Origin: Loktanella sp. 5RATIMAR09 | Lineage (GTDB): Bacteria; Pseudomonadota; Alphaproteobacteria; Rhodobacterales; Rhodobacteraceae | Reading direction: 5' to 3' | Length of the DNA: 64,000 nucleotides | Assembly: GCF_001419985.1 (NCBI RefSeq) | Contig: NZ_LJAL01000004.1 | Span: forward strand, 186,001-250,000 | Shown here: positions 40,530-49,643 of the stretch, in pieces | How the letters are laid out: every line of letters starts with the position of its first letter | Numbering within the stretch: position 1 is the stretch's first letter | The notes under the pieces: generated by a model | What the model was told of the DNA's origin: nothing | The model's database searches: none | The model's input: only the letters and a program-made list of their open reading frames with translations | Position numbers and translations under genes: made by a program

Positions 40530-41377
40530 TGTTTCCGACACCGATCGCTAAAACCTCACGCACGTGGCAGATCTCTTATCAGGCGCTCTTGCCGGTGATG
40601 CTGATCATCTGGCTGCTGCCTCTCATCGCCGTTGCCAACTTTTCGATCAAACCTGAGTCCGATTTCGTCAACGGCAACTATTGGGGCATCCCCAGCAGTT
40701 TTGAGGCCTTCTCGAATTACGGGCGCGTGTTCTTCGAATCGAACATGCCGCGCTATTTGTGGAATTCGCTCTTCATCACGATCCCCACAGTGATCGGGGC
40801 GGTCGCGCTGTCTGCGATGGCCGGTTTTGCGCTGGGTGTGTACAAATTCAAAGGCAACCTGCTGCTCTTTTTCATCTTCATCGCCGGTAATTTCGTGCCG
40901 TTCCAGATCCTGATGGTCCCGGTACGTGATCTGACGCTGAGCCTGAACCTCTATGACACAAAAACAGGTTTGGTGCTTTTCCATATCGCCTTCCAGACCG
41001 GATTTTGCACGCTTTTCATGCGCAACTTTATCCGCGCCCTGCCCTTCCCCTTGATCGAGGCCGCGCGCGTTGAAGGCATCGCCGAATGGCGCATCTTCCT
41101 TTTCGTGGTCCTGCCATTGATGAAGCCTGCACTCGCAGCGCTTGCCGTGCTGATCTTTACCTTCATCTGGAACGATTATTTCTGGGCTGTTGTCCTGACC
41201 CAAGGGCCGGACGCACAACCCGTCACCGCCGGTATCACCGAGTTCAATTCCCAGTACCGCGCCGCCTATCACCTGATGAGCGCGGGCTCGATCGTGGCCG
41301 CCCTGCCGCCGGTCGCCATGTTCTTTTTGATGCAGAAACACTTTATCGCGGGCCTCACCCTCGGAGCAGTAAAGTAA
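40529..41377 (+). CDS. Sugar ABC transporter permease (MalG-like)
   Basis: A 282-residue permease: about six membrane helices, first around LLPVMLIIWLLPLIAVANF, EAA loop LIEAARVEGIAEWRIFLFVVLPLMKPALA, and the short C-terminal end FIAGLTLGAVK typical of MalG-type partners. It is coupled to the first permease gene. Five bases separate it from the alpha-galactosidase gene. Confidence 0.95.
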   Translation: MFPTPIAKTSRTWQISYQALLPVMLIIWLLPLIAVANFSIKPESDFVNGNYWGIPSSFEAFSNYGRVFFESNMPRYLWNSLFITIPTVIGAVALSAMAGFALGVYKFKGNLLLFFIFIAGNFVPFQILMVPVRDLTLSLNLYDTKTGLVLFHIAFQTGFCTLFMRNFIRALPFPLIEAARVEGIAEWRIFLFVVLPLMKPALAALAVLIFTFIWNDYFWAVVLTQGPDAQPVTAGITEFNSQYRAAYHLMSAGSIVAALPPVAMFFLMQKHFIAGLTLGAVK

Positions 41378-41382
41378 CCAAG

Positions 41383-43464
41383 ATGAACCGAACCTATCGT
41401 ATCGACGACGGTCGTCAGACACTTGTGCTGGCGGCCCGCAACGACCGACTGCCTGAAGTTGTCTATTGGGGGGCGCTACTGCCCGCCGAAGAAAATCTTG
41501 ATACCTTGCATGCGGCCCACAGGATTGATGTGACAGGCGGGATGCTGGACGAAAACCCGGACCTGTCGATCTGCCCCGAAGCGACGCGCAGTTTTCCCGG
41601 CCAACCCGGGCTGATCCTGCGTGACAGCGACGGCACGCCCCTGCTGCCCAAGTTCTGTTTCGAACGCGTGGCACAGAACGGTGCGCTCGAACTCACCTAC
41701 ACAGACAAAGAAAACGGGCTGACGCTGACGGTGCGCTTTGAAAGCGACCAAGACACGCAGGTGATCACATGCCAGACCACACTCGATGCAACCCGCCCTG
41801 TGCATCTGCACTGGCTTTCCGCTCCGGTCCTGCCCGCACCGCAACAATCGGATGAAATGATTGATGTGTCGGGGCGGTGGTGTGGTGAGTTCCAGCTGTC
41901 CCGCACCGCGTGGGCACCCGGGATGCGTTACCGCGAGAATCGCACCGGACGGACGGGGCACGAGCATTTTCCGGGTCTGATCGTGCCGTGCCGTGGCGCC
42001 ACCAATACCAAGGGCGAGGCCTATGCATTCCACTATGGCTGGTCCGGCGGGCACAAGATGATCGCCGAAGAATTGCAAGACGGTCGCCGCCAGATCCAAT
42101 GGGGGCACGCCGCCCGCATGGAAACCGAAGCCGCCACACAGTTCAAGTCCGCCCCCCTCTATATCGCCTATTCGGATACCGGTCTGAACGGTTGCGCCGT
42201 GGCGTTCCAACGCCACCTGCGCGACCGGATCGTGACATGGCCCAAACCGAACGCACCGCGCCCTGTGCACTATAACTGCTGGGAGGCCGTCTATTTCGAC
42301 CATAAACTGCCGGTTTTGAAAGACATCGCCGATCGTGCGGCGGCGCTGGGGGCAGAGCGCTTTGTGCTGGATGATGGCTGGTTCGGCAATCGCGATGACG
42401 ACACCCGCAGCCTCTCGGACTGGACTGTGGATCGCCGCAAATATCCGGACGGGCTGGACCCGCTGATTGCGCATATTCACGAGCTTGGCATGACCTTTGG
42501 CATCTGGTTCGAGCCCGAAATGATCAACGAAGACAGCGACATCCACCGCGCGCGTCCCGATTGGGTGTTGGGTAGCGAAGACCAGACCCTTGGCCGCCAG
42601 CAAAAAGCGCTGAATATGGCACTGCCCGAGGTTCGCGATTATCTTTACGGTCGCATGTCGGCAATCCTGCGCGATCATGCGATTGATTACATCAAATGGG
42701 ACCACAACCGTGTTCTGCCGATGCCCGATGCGTCACAGACACGTGGATCATACGCGCTGATCGACCGGCTCCGCGCAGACTTTCCTGACGTCGAGATCGA
42801 AAGCTGCGCCTCGGGCGGTGGCCGGATCGATTTTGGCATCTTGCAGCGCACCCAACGTGTCTGGCTTTCCGACAGCAACGATGCGCTGGAACGGCTACGC
42901 ATCCAGCATGATGCGGCTTTGTTCCTGCCATTGTCCGTCACCGGCAGCCACGTCGGACCACGCCATTGCCATACGTCGGGGCGCACCCTCGATATCTCAT
43001 TCCGCGCATGGGTTGCGGCCCAGCGCCATATGGGGTTGGAGATGGACCCACGCGAACTGGACGCACGCGAAACAGCCGTGCTCACGCAGGTCACAGGCTG
43101 GTGGAAAGCCAACCGCCACTGGATGCAGACGGCTGATATTCTGCGCCTCGATAGCGCTGATCCTGCGGTCATCGCCGAACAGCAACTATCCCGCGACAAG
43201 GACCGCTTTGTGGTATTTGCGGGAAAGGCTGCAACCAGCGCCCAGATTTCTCCGCGACCATTGCGCCTGACCGGTCTGGACCCCGACGCCATGTACCGCA
43301 TCGACCTGATCAACCGCGAGGATTTGCATCACCTGTCACGGGGAACACCTGCGCTGAAGGATGCCCCGCTTGAACTCTCCGGTGCCTATCTGATGCGCCA
43401 TGGCGTTACCTTGCCATGGTCCTTCCCCGAACGCATGTGGGTCGTGGAAGGAGCGCGGCTATGA
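41383..43464 (+). CDS. Alpha-galactosidase, GH36
   Basis: A 693-residue GH36 enzyme. The N-terminal beta domain spans about 1-290; the barrel carries VLDDGWFG, IWFEPEMIN, the nucleophile D440 in IKWDHNR, SCASGGGRIDFG near 475, and the acid/base D497 in WLSDSND. There is no signal peptide, so it acts on galactosides after import. The substrates are probably melibiose, raffinose-type sugars or galactosylglycerol, the last being likely in a marine setting; the exact one is not shown. The ATG at 41383 follows the permease stop by five bases. It overlaps the next gene by ATGA. Confidence 0.94.
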   Translation: MNRTYRIDDGRQTLVLAARNDRLPEVVYWGALLPAEENLDTLHAAHRIDVTGGMLDENPDLSICPEATRSFPGQPGLILRDSDGTPLLPKFCFERVAQNGALELTYTDKENGLTLTVRFESDQDTQVITCQTTLDATRPVHLHWLSAPVLPAPQQSDEMIDVSGRWCGEFQLSRTAWAPGMRYRENRTGRTGHEHFPGLIVPCRGATNTKGEAYAFHYGWSGGHKMIAEELQDGRRQIQWGHAARMETEAATQFKSAPLYIAYSDTGLNGCAVAFQRHLRDRIVTWPKPNAPRPVHYNCWEAVYFDHKLPVLKDIADRAAALGAERFVLDDGWFGNRDDDTRSLSDWTVDRRKYPDGLDPLIAHIHELGMTFGIWFEPEMINEDSDIHRARPDWVLGSEDQTLGRQQKALNMALPEVRDYLYGRMSAILRDHAIDYIKWDHNRVLPMPDASQTRGSYALIDRLRADFPDVEIESCASGGGRIDFGILQRTQRVWLSDSNDALERLRIQHDAALFLPLSVTGSHVGPRHCHTSGRTLDISFRAWVAAQRHMGLEMDPRELDARETAVLTQVTGWWKANRHWMQTADILRLDSADPAVIAEQQLSRDKDRFVVFAGKAATSAQISPRPLRLTGLDPDAMYRIDLINREDLHHLSRGTPALKDAPLELSGAYLMRHGVTLPWSFPERMWVVEGARL

Positions 43465-44219
43465 ACGCGACCTTCCATGACCTCAAAGGTGCCTCGATCT
43501 TTATCACAGGCGGCGGCAACGGCATTGGTGCCGCGCTCTCTGATGGGTTTCTTGCGCAAGGGGCACAGGTGGCCTTTGTCGGTCGCTCGGATGCGACGGG
43601 TTTTGTGCAAAAGATGCGCGACAAACACGGCGTTGCGCCACTCTTTATCCGGTGCGATATTACCGACACGCCCGCCCTTCAGTCCGCCATGGATCAGGCG
43701 GTTGCCGTGCAAGGCCCCTTGAATGTGCTGGTCAACAACGCCGCCAACGACATGCGCTATGACGCAGCACAGATTACCGAGGCGGATTGGGACAGCCAGC
43801 ATGCAATCAACGCCAAGGCTTACTTTTTTGCGTGCCAGAAGGCCGCGTCCCTGATGGCGCCGAAAGGGTCCATTATCAATTACTCCTCAATCACCTATCT
43901 GATGGGCTTGGCGGGCATGGTGCCTTATGTGACCGCCAATGCAGGCATCACAGGCATGACCCGCGCGCTGGCCCGTGAATGGGGACCGAAAGGTATCCGC
44001 GTGAACGCCATTGCACCCGGCTGGGTCTTTACCGAAAAGCAGGAAACCATGTGGGCGACACCCGCCTCCAAAGCGGCATTTCTGGAAAAGCAGTGCTTGC
44101 AGGAATTCATGCGTCCCGAAGATATGGTGGGCGGGACACTGTTTTTAGCGTCTTCTGCTTCGGCTATGATGACGGGACAAACCATTGTAATCGACGCAGG
44201 CGTGGTAGGAACCGGATGA
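43461..44219 (+). CDS. SDR oxidoreductase, probable galactose 1-dehydrogenase
   Basis: A 252-residue short-chain dehydrogenase: the coenzyme loop TGGGNGIG, NNAAND, the Ser at SIINYSSITYL, and YVTANAGITGMTRALAREWGPKGIRVNAIAPG. The usual catalytic Tyr-x3-Lys is changed: YVTANAG has the Tyr followed by Ala-Asn instead of Lys at position +4. This is unexpected and may lower activity or mark a subfamily. In the cluster it most likely oxidises galactose to galactonolactone. It is coupled on both sides by ATGA overlaps. Confidence 0.8.
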   Translation: MNATFHDLKGASIFITGGGNGIGAALSDGFLAQGAQVAFVGRSDATGFVQKMRDKHGVAPLFIRCDITDTPALQSAMDQAVAVQGPLNVLVNNAANDMRYDAAQITEADWDSQHAINAKAYFFACQKAASLMAPKGSIINYSSITYLMGLAGMVPYVTANAGITGMTRALAREWGPKGIRVNAIAPGWVFTEKQETMWATPASKAAFLEKQCLQEFMRPEDMVGGTLFLASSASAMMTGQTIVIDAGVVGTG

Positions 44220-45121
44220 GCGACGCACAGATCAAAGCCGATTGGATCGCCGTGGACTGGGGCACCAGCAACATGCGCGCCTGGGCCTTGTCGGGCAGTG
44301 GAACGGTGTTAGCTGAGGCCAGTTCCGATCAAGGCATGGGCAAACTGCGCCGCGAAGATTTCGAGGCCGCCTTGCTCTCTGTCGTCCAGGACTGGATCGA
44401 CGGCCCGACAACCGTCATTGCCTGCGGAATGGTCGGATCCCGCCAGGGCTGGGTCGAGGCGCCTTATGCCGCAGTCCCTTGCGCCACGTTGCCCGAAGGT
44501 TTGGTCCAGGCACCAGTGACGCATCCTGACCTGACCGTCTATGTCATCCCCGGAATCAAGCAGATGTCCCCCGCTGACGTGATGCGCGGCGAAGAAACGC
44601 AAGTCACCGGCTTTCTCGCGCGTAACAAGAATTGGGATGGCGTGATCTGCCTGCCGGGCACACATACCAAATGGGTGCACGTCAGCGCGGATGAGGTTGT
44701 CAGCTTTCAGACCTTCATGACCGGTGAACTCTTCGACACTATCGCCACGCAAACGGTATTGCGCCACTCGATCGCCGCCGATGGCTGGGATGATGCCGCT
44801 TTTGCCGAAGGGCTCGAAATGGGGCTGTCGCGCCCCGAACGCCTTGCCGCGCGGCTGTTTTCATTGCGCGCCAACGGATTGCTGAACGATATGTCAGGGA
44901 CGGCGGCACGTGCGCAACTGTCCGGCTTGCTGATCGGCACCGAACTTGCCGCGGCAAAACCCTATTGGCTTGGCCAACAAATCGCCGTGATCGGGGAAGG
45001 CAAGCTGTCGAAACTCTATGTTGATGCTTTGGCAACACAGGCCGCCCCCGCAACCCAAGTCAATGCCGCAACAATCACATTGGCTGGCCTGACAGCCGCC
45101 TATCAGCGCCTGAAAGGATAA
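44216..45121 (+). CDS. dgoK: 2-dehydro-3-deoxygalactonokinase
   Basis: A 301-residue sugar-acid kinase. It starts WIAVDWGTSNMRAWAL (ASKHA-type phosphate loop), then VIACGMVGSRQGWVEAPY, GVICLPGTHTKWVHV and FQTFMTGELFDTI, all of which fit DgoK. It phosphorylates 2-keto-3-deoxygalactonate for the aldolase encoded by the next gene. The start overlaps the SDR stop by ATGA. Confidence 0.95.
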   Translation: MSDAQIKADWIAVDWGTSNMRAWALSGSGTVLAEASSDQGMGKLRREDFEAALLSVVQDWIDGPTTVIACGMVGSRQGWVEAPYAAVPCATLPEGLVQAPVTHPDLTVYVIPGIKQMSPADVMRGEETQVTGFLARNKNWDGVICLPGTHTKWVHVSADEVVSFQTFMTGELFDTIATQTVLRHSIAADGWDDAAFAEGLEMGLSRPERLAARLFSLRANGLLNDMSGTAARAQLSGLLIGTELAAAKPYWLGQQIAVIGEGKLSKLYVDALATQAAPATQVNAATITLAGLTAAYQRLKG

Positions 45122-45124
45122 CAT

Positions 45125-45730
45125 ATGCATCGCCCCCTGATCGCGATTTTGCGCGGCGTGACACCCAGCGAGGCAGCTCCGATGGCCGCCGCCCTGATTG
45201 ACGCAGGCATCACCAAGATCGAAGTGCCCCTGAACTCGCCTGATCCCTTTGCCAGCATCAAGGCGATGGCCGATGCTTATGGCAAGGACGCCCTGATCGG
45301 CGCAGGCACAGTGCTGTCGACCGACGATGTGGGGCGCGTGGCGCAAGCGGGTGGCAAGCTCGTGGTTTCGCCCAACTGCGACCAGCGCGTGATCGTCGCC
45401 ACCAAGACCGCCGGCATGCAAAGCTGGCCCGGTGTCATGACCCCGACAGAGTGTTTCGCGGCGCTGAAAGCCGGTGCTGACGGGCTCAAGATCTTTCCTG
45501 CCAGTTTGCTTGGGCCTGAAGGCATCAAGGCAATCCGCGCGGTGTTGCCGACAGGCACGCAGGTCTATGCAGTGGGTGGCGCAGGCGCTGACAACTTTGC
45601 GGAATGGATGGCCGCTTCGGCGGACGGGTTCGGCATCGGCTCTGCCCTTTACAAGCCCGGTTTTTCGGTGGCCGATGTCGCGGCACGGGCGCGCGATATG
45701 GTCGCCGCTTATGATGCGGCTGGATCATGA
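45125..45730 (+). CDS. dgoA: 2-dehydro-3-deoxy-6-phosphogalactonate aldolase
   Basis: A 201-residue class I aldolase of the KDPG/KDPGal group. The catalytic Glu is in [10 protein letters not shown] (family EVPLNSP marks DgoA rather than Eda). The Schiff-base Lys is in GLKIFPAS, and phosphate binding is around [13 protein letters not shown]. It splits KDPGal to pyruvate and glyceraldehyde 3-phosphate. It overlaps the lactonase gene by four bases. Confidence 0.95.
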   Translation: MHRPLIAILRGVTPSEAAPMAAALIDAGITKIEVPLNSPDPFASIKAMADAYGKDALIGAGTVLSTDDVGRVAQAGGKLVVSPNCDQRVIVATKTAGMQSWPGVMTPTECFAALKAGADGLKIFPASLLGPEGIKAIRAVLPTGTQVYAVGGAGADNFAEWMAASADGFGIGSALYKPGFSVADVAARARDMVAAYDAAGS

Positions 45731-46548
45731 TTTACGATGATACCCAGTGCCAGCTTGGTGAAGGACCGCTGTGGCATCCTTTGCGCAAGCAGTTGTTCTG
45801 GTTTGATATTCTAGGAAAACGTCTGCACACGAAAGGCCAGCACTGGCAGTTTGACAATTATGTCAGCGCCGCGGGCTGGACCAGTGAAAGCACGCTGCTG
45901 ATTGCCTCAAGCACCGCCTTGATGCATTTTGATATCACGTCCGGAGAAACTGAGACTATCGCGCCGCTGGAGGCCGAAAACCCGGTCACGCGCTCTAACG
46001 ATGGGCGCGCGGACCCGCAGGGCGGTTTCTGGATCGGGACCATGGGCATTGATGCGGAAGACGGCGCAGGCGCGATCTATCGCTATTACAAAGGCGAGCT
46101 GCGCCAACTTTATGCGCAGATCACCATTTCCAATGCGATCTGTTTCGCGCCTGATGGCAAAACCGCCTATTTCACCGACACGCCGACGCAACAGATCATG
46201 CGCGTGGCGCTTGATGACCAAGGCTGGCCAAAGGGCGACCCTATGCTACACATTGACCTGAGCGGGACCTCCTTCCGTCCCGACGGGGCGGTCGTCGACG
46301 CCGCAGGCAACCTTTGGAACGCGCAATGGGGCGTCGGGCGGGTGGCCGTCTACGACGCATTCGGAGGGTTCCTTGAAAGCTACAACTTTGCTGCGCGCCA
46401 GACCTCTTGTCCGGCATTTGGCGGCGACGATCTGCAAACACTGTTCTGCACCAGTGCCGCAGTTGGGATAGAGGGCCCCGAGCAGGGCAAAACATTTGCA
46501 GTCCCAACGAAGGCTGCTGGACAAGCCGAACATCAGGTTATCCTCTAA
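45727..46548 (+). CDS. SMP-30/gluconolaconase-family sugar lactonase
   Basis: A 273-residue beta-propeller lactonase. It has [10 protein letters not shown] with the metal-binding Glu, the block [19 protein letters not shown] with Asn and Asp, [18 protein letters not shown], and [16 protein letters not shown] with the catalytic Asp. In this cluster it should open galactonolactone to galactonate. The GATG overlap with dgoA shows coupling. Confidence 0.9.
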   Translation: MIYDDTQCQLGEGPLWHPLRKQLFWFDILGKRLHTKGQHWQFDNYVSAAGWTSESTLLIASSTALMHFDITSGETETIAPLEAENPVTRSNDGRADPQGGFWIGTMGIDAEDGAGAIYRYYKGELRQLYAQITISNAICFAPDGKTAYFTDTPTQQIMRVALDDQGWPKGDPMLHIDLSGTSFRPDGAVVDAAGNLWNAQWGVGRVAVYDAFGGFLESYNFAARQTSCPAFGGDDLQTLFCTSAAVGIEGPEQGKTFAVPTKAAGQAEHQVIL

Positions 46549-46582
46549 ACCGCACCCAAATCTCTCAAAAAGGTTCCTCACC

Positions 46583-48484
46583 ATGAAACGCACGCTTGGC
46601 GTCTGTTATTATCCCGAACATTGGCCCGAGGACCAATGGGCAACTGATGCCGCCCAAATGGTGGCGACAGGCCTGACATGGGTGCGCATCGGTGAATTTG
46701 CCTGGGCGCGGATGGAACCCGACCCCGGCACCTTTACGTGGGACTGGCTGGACCGTGCGATCGCCGTTCTGGGAGAGGCGGGGCTGAAAATTATCCTCGG
46801 CACTCCTACAGCGACACCGCCCCGTTGGATGGTCGACAAATACCCTGACATGTTGGCCGTTGACGCGCAGGGGCAGCCCCGCAAATTCGGATCGCGCAGA
46901 CACTACGACTTCAGCCATCTCGGCTACCGCGAGGAATGCCGCCGCATTGCCCGCCTGATGGGCGGGCGCTATGGCCAAAACCCGCATATCGCTGCGTGGC
47001 AGATCGACAATGAATATGACTGCCACGACACAACGCTGAGTTACTCTGATGCGGCGCGCCAAGGGTTTCAGGACTGGCTGGCACAGAAATACCAGTCCAC
47101 CGATGGGCTGAACCGTGCGTGGGGGAACGTGTTTTGGTCGATGGACTACGACACGTTCGACCAGATCGACCTGCCCAATCTGACAGTGACCGAGCCCAAC
47201 CACCCGCACCAGCTTGCATTCCGGCGTTACAGTTCCGATCAGGTGGCAGCCTTCAACAAAGTGCAGGTGGACGAACTGCGCAAGCATACCGACGCGCCAC
47301 TGATCCACAACTACATGGGCCGGATCACGACGTTCGATCATTGGAAAGTCGGTGCCGACCTCGATATCGCGTCGTGGGACAGCTATCCGATCGGGTTTTT
47401 GTCGGACCGCCTTGAAGGGACGGCGGAATTCAAACGCGCCTTCCTGCGCCAGGGCCACCCCGACAATCAGGCCTTCCACCACGATCTTTACCGCGCGGTC
47501 GGCAAGGGACGGATGTGGGTGATGGAACAACAACCAGGCCCCGTGAACTGGGCCCCCTATAACCCTGCCCCGCTGCCCGGCATGGCACGTCTTTGGACGT
47601 GGGAAGCCTTTGCACATGGGGCTGAAACCGTCTGTTATTTCCGCTGGCGGCAGGCACCCTTTGCGCAAGAGCAGATGCATGCGGGCCTTTTGCGTCCTGA
47701 CAGCGCGCCTGCCCCCGCATTGGCTGAAGCGCGCCAAGTCGCTGATGAAATCGAAACACTGGCCAACGTCGGCATCGCAAAGGCGCAGGCCGCGCTGGTC
47801 TTTGACTATGAAAGTGCATGGGGCTGGGACGCCCAGCCACAGGGCGCGGATTTCGAGATGTTCCGCCTTGCCTTTGCCGCCTATCGTGCGCTGCGCAGGG
47901 CGGGGTTGAACATCGACATTCTGCCGCCCGATACCGCTGATCTTTCGGCCTACAAGCTGGTCATGGCACCGGGGATCATGTCGCTGTCAGAACCACTGCG
48001 CGCTGCTTTGGCCCGTTTTGAGGGCATCGCCCTGATCGGCCCCCGCAGCGACACCAAGACGGGCGAGTTAAGCATCCCTACACCCCTTGGCCCAAATGTG
48101 CCGGGGCTTGATGTGCGCGTGGCTTTGACCGAAAGCATGCCACCCGATGACGGCATTCCATTGGAAGGCGGCGGACAATTCCTGCACTGGTTCGAGCACC
48201 TTGAAGGCAGCGCCGAGACGTTTTTGGCAACCGCAGCAGGGCAGCCTGCGATCATGGGAACCAAAAACCTGCGCTATCTCGCAGGATGGCCGGACGACGG
48301 CACGTTTGACCAGATTGTTGCGGGGGTGTGTGACTCACTCGGTCTGGAAACCAAACAACTGCCCGAAGGTCTGCGCATGCGCGACACTGAAACGCACCGG
48401 TTCTATTTCAACTATGCCGCTGTGCCGTTGACGTGGGAAGGCGTGACCATACCTCCGGCGGGTGTGCATTGGGAGGAACTGTGA
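46583..48484 (+). CDS. Beta-galactosidase, GH42
   Basis: A 633-residue GH42 enzyme. It starts TLGVCYYPEHWPEDQW, has the acid/base E144 in AWQIDNEYDCHD and the nucleophile E315 in WVMEQQPGPVNW. Trimerisation and C-terminal domains after residue 390 are present. No signal peptide. It complements the GH36 enzyme so that both alpha- and beta-galactosides can be used. The ATG at 46583 has AAAAGG upstream. The stop overlaps the start of galM (TGATG). Confidence 0.95.
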   Translation: MKRTLGVCYYPEHWPEDQWATDAAQMVATGLTWVRIGEFAWARMEPDPGTFTWDWLDRAIAVLGEAGLKIILGTPTATPPRWMVDKYPDMLAVDAQGQPRKFGSRRHYDFSHLGYREECRRIARLMGGRYGQNPHIAAWQIDNEYDCHDTTLSYSDAARQGFQDWLAQKYQSTDGLNRAWGNVFWSMDYDTFDQIDLPNLTVTEPNHPHQLAFRRYSSDQVAAFNKVQVDELRKHTDAPLIHNYMGRITTFDHWKVGADLDIASWDSYPIGFLSDRLEGTAEFKRAFLRQGHPDNQAFHHDLYRAVGKGRMWVMEQQPGPVNWAPYNPAPLPGMARLWTWEAFAHGAETVCYFRWRQAPFAQEQMHAGLLRPDSAPAPALAEARQVADEIETLANVGIAKAQAALVFDYESAWGWDAQPQGADFEMFRLAFAAYRALRRAGLNIDILPPDTADLSAYKLVMAPGIMSLSEPLRAALARFEGIALIGPRSDTKTGELSIPTPLGPNVPGLDVRVALTESMPPDDGIPLEGGGQFLHWFEHLEGSAETFLATAAGQPAIMGTKNLRYLAGWPDDGTFDQIVAGVCDSLGLETKQLPEGLRMRDTETHRFYFNYAAVPLTWEGVTIPPAGVHWEEL

Positions 48485-49454
48485 TGACCCAGTTCGGAAC
48501 AACAAAAGACGGGCAAGACGTCCTTCAGATCACGCTTTCAAGCGGCGCGCTGAGCGTTGATATTCTGACGCTGGGTGCGACCGTGCAAGCAGTGCGTCTG
48601 GCGGGTGTGCCCTACAATCTGACCTTGGGGTCCGAGCGGTTCGCGGATTACGCCACGTCGATGGATTATTTCGGCGCGATTGTCGGCCCGATTGCCAACC
48701 GCATCGGCAATGCGCGCGTGCGCCTTGACGGGATGATGCACGAACTTGAACGCAACGAGAACGGCGATTGTCATCTGCATTCAGGCAGTGAGGGTGTCCA
48801 TCGCAAGAATTGGGCGGTTCTGGAACAGGCCACTGATCGCGTCACGCTGGGTTTGCGTCTGTCCGATGGCGTGGCGGGGTTGCCCGGCAACCGCGATATC
48901 CGCGTCACCTATCAGGTCACAGCCCTGCAACGCTGACCATGCAGATTGACGGCACCACCGACGCGACCACCTGCATGAATTTCGCCAGCCACATTTACTG
49001 GAACCTTGATGGCAGCGAGACATGGGATGGCCACGCCTTGCGCCTTGCCGCTGATCATTATCTGCCGATTGACGACCGCACCTGCCCCACAGGCGAGATC
49101 GCAGCCGTCGACGGCACCGACATGGATTTCCGCACAAGCCGCAAACTGGCAAAAGGGGCACCGGCGCTTGATCACAATTTCTGCCTCTCGCACGAAGCGA
49201 CCGATCTGCGCGATGTACTTTGGCTCACCGGTGCCTCGGGCATACAGATGACCCTCGCCACGACAGAACCCGGGATGCAGATCCACGATGCCGCAGGATC
49301 ACACCGTCCGGGCAAGCCGGTTTACGAGGGCCTCGTGATTGAACCGCAGCATTGGCCGGACGCGCCGAACAACAGCAGGTTTCCTTCAATCAAGGTCACG
49401 CCTGACAAAGCATACCATCAAGTGACCCAATGGCGGTTTGAAAGGGCGCCCTGA
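48484..49454 (+). pseudogene. galM: Galactose mutarotase, split by a one-base frameshift
   Basis: The first part (48484-48936) reads MTQFGTTKDGQDVLQITL and ends in a stop after LPGNRDIRVTYQVTALQR. The second part continues in another frame from about 48927, reading ATLTMQIDGTTD and then NFASHIYWNLDG to 49454. Joined, they give one aldose 1-epimerase of about 322 residues with GNRDIRVTY and HIYWNL in the normal order. Inserting one C in the CCC at 48923-48925 restores the frame. GalM interconverts anomers of galactose before oxidation. This may be a real inactivation, a slippage site or a base-calling error. Confidence 0.88.
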
Positions 49455-49643
49455 TCACCGACAAGCGCCCGCTCAACTTGGCAAAAGTTTCCAATCTCTT
49501 TCTCTATTTTTGCATAGATTTCGTCATAAAAGCGGTCCGGACAGGGTAGCGCGCTTTGCTGTCGCACCCCCCTGACTTACCGCCTTGGTATGCTATCTAG
49601 CAGTACAAGCGGATTAGGCCGCCCAGAAAGACGACATCACGTT

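Noticed and set aside
49455..49643. FNR box upstream of cydA
   Set aside because: No TTGAT-N4-ATCAA-like match was found by eye.
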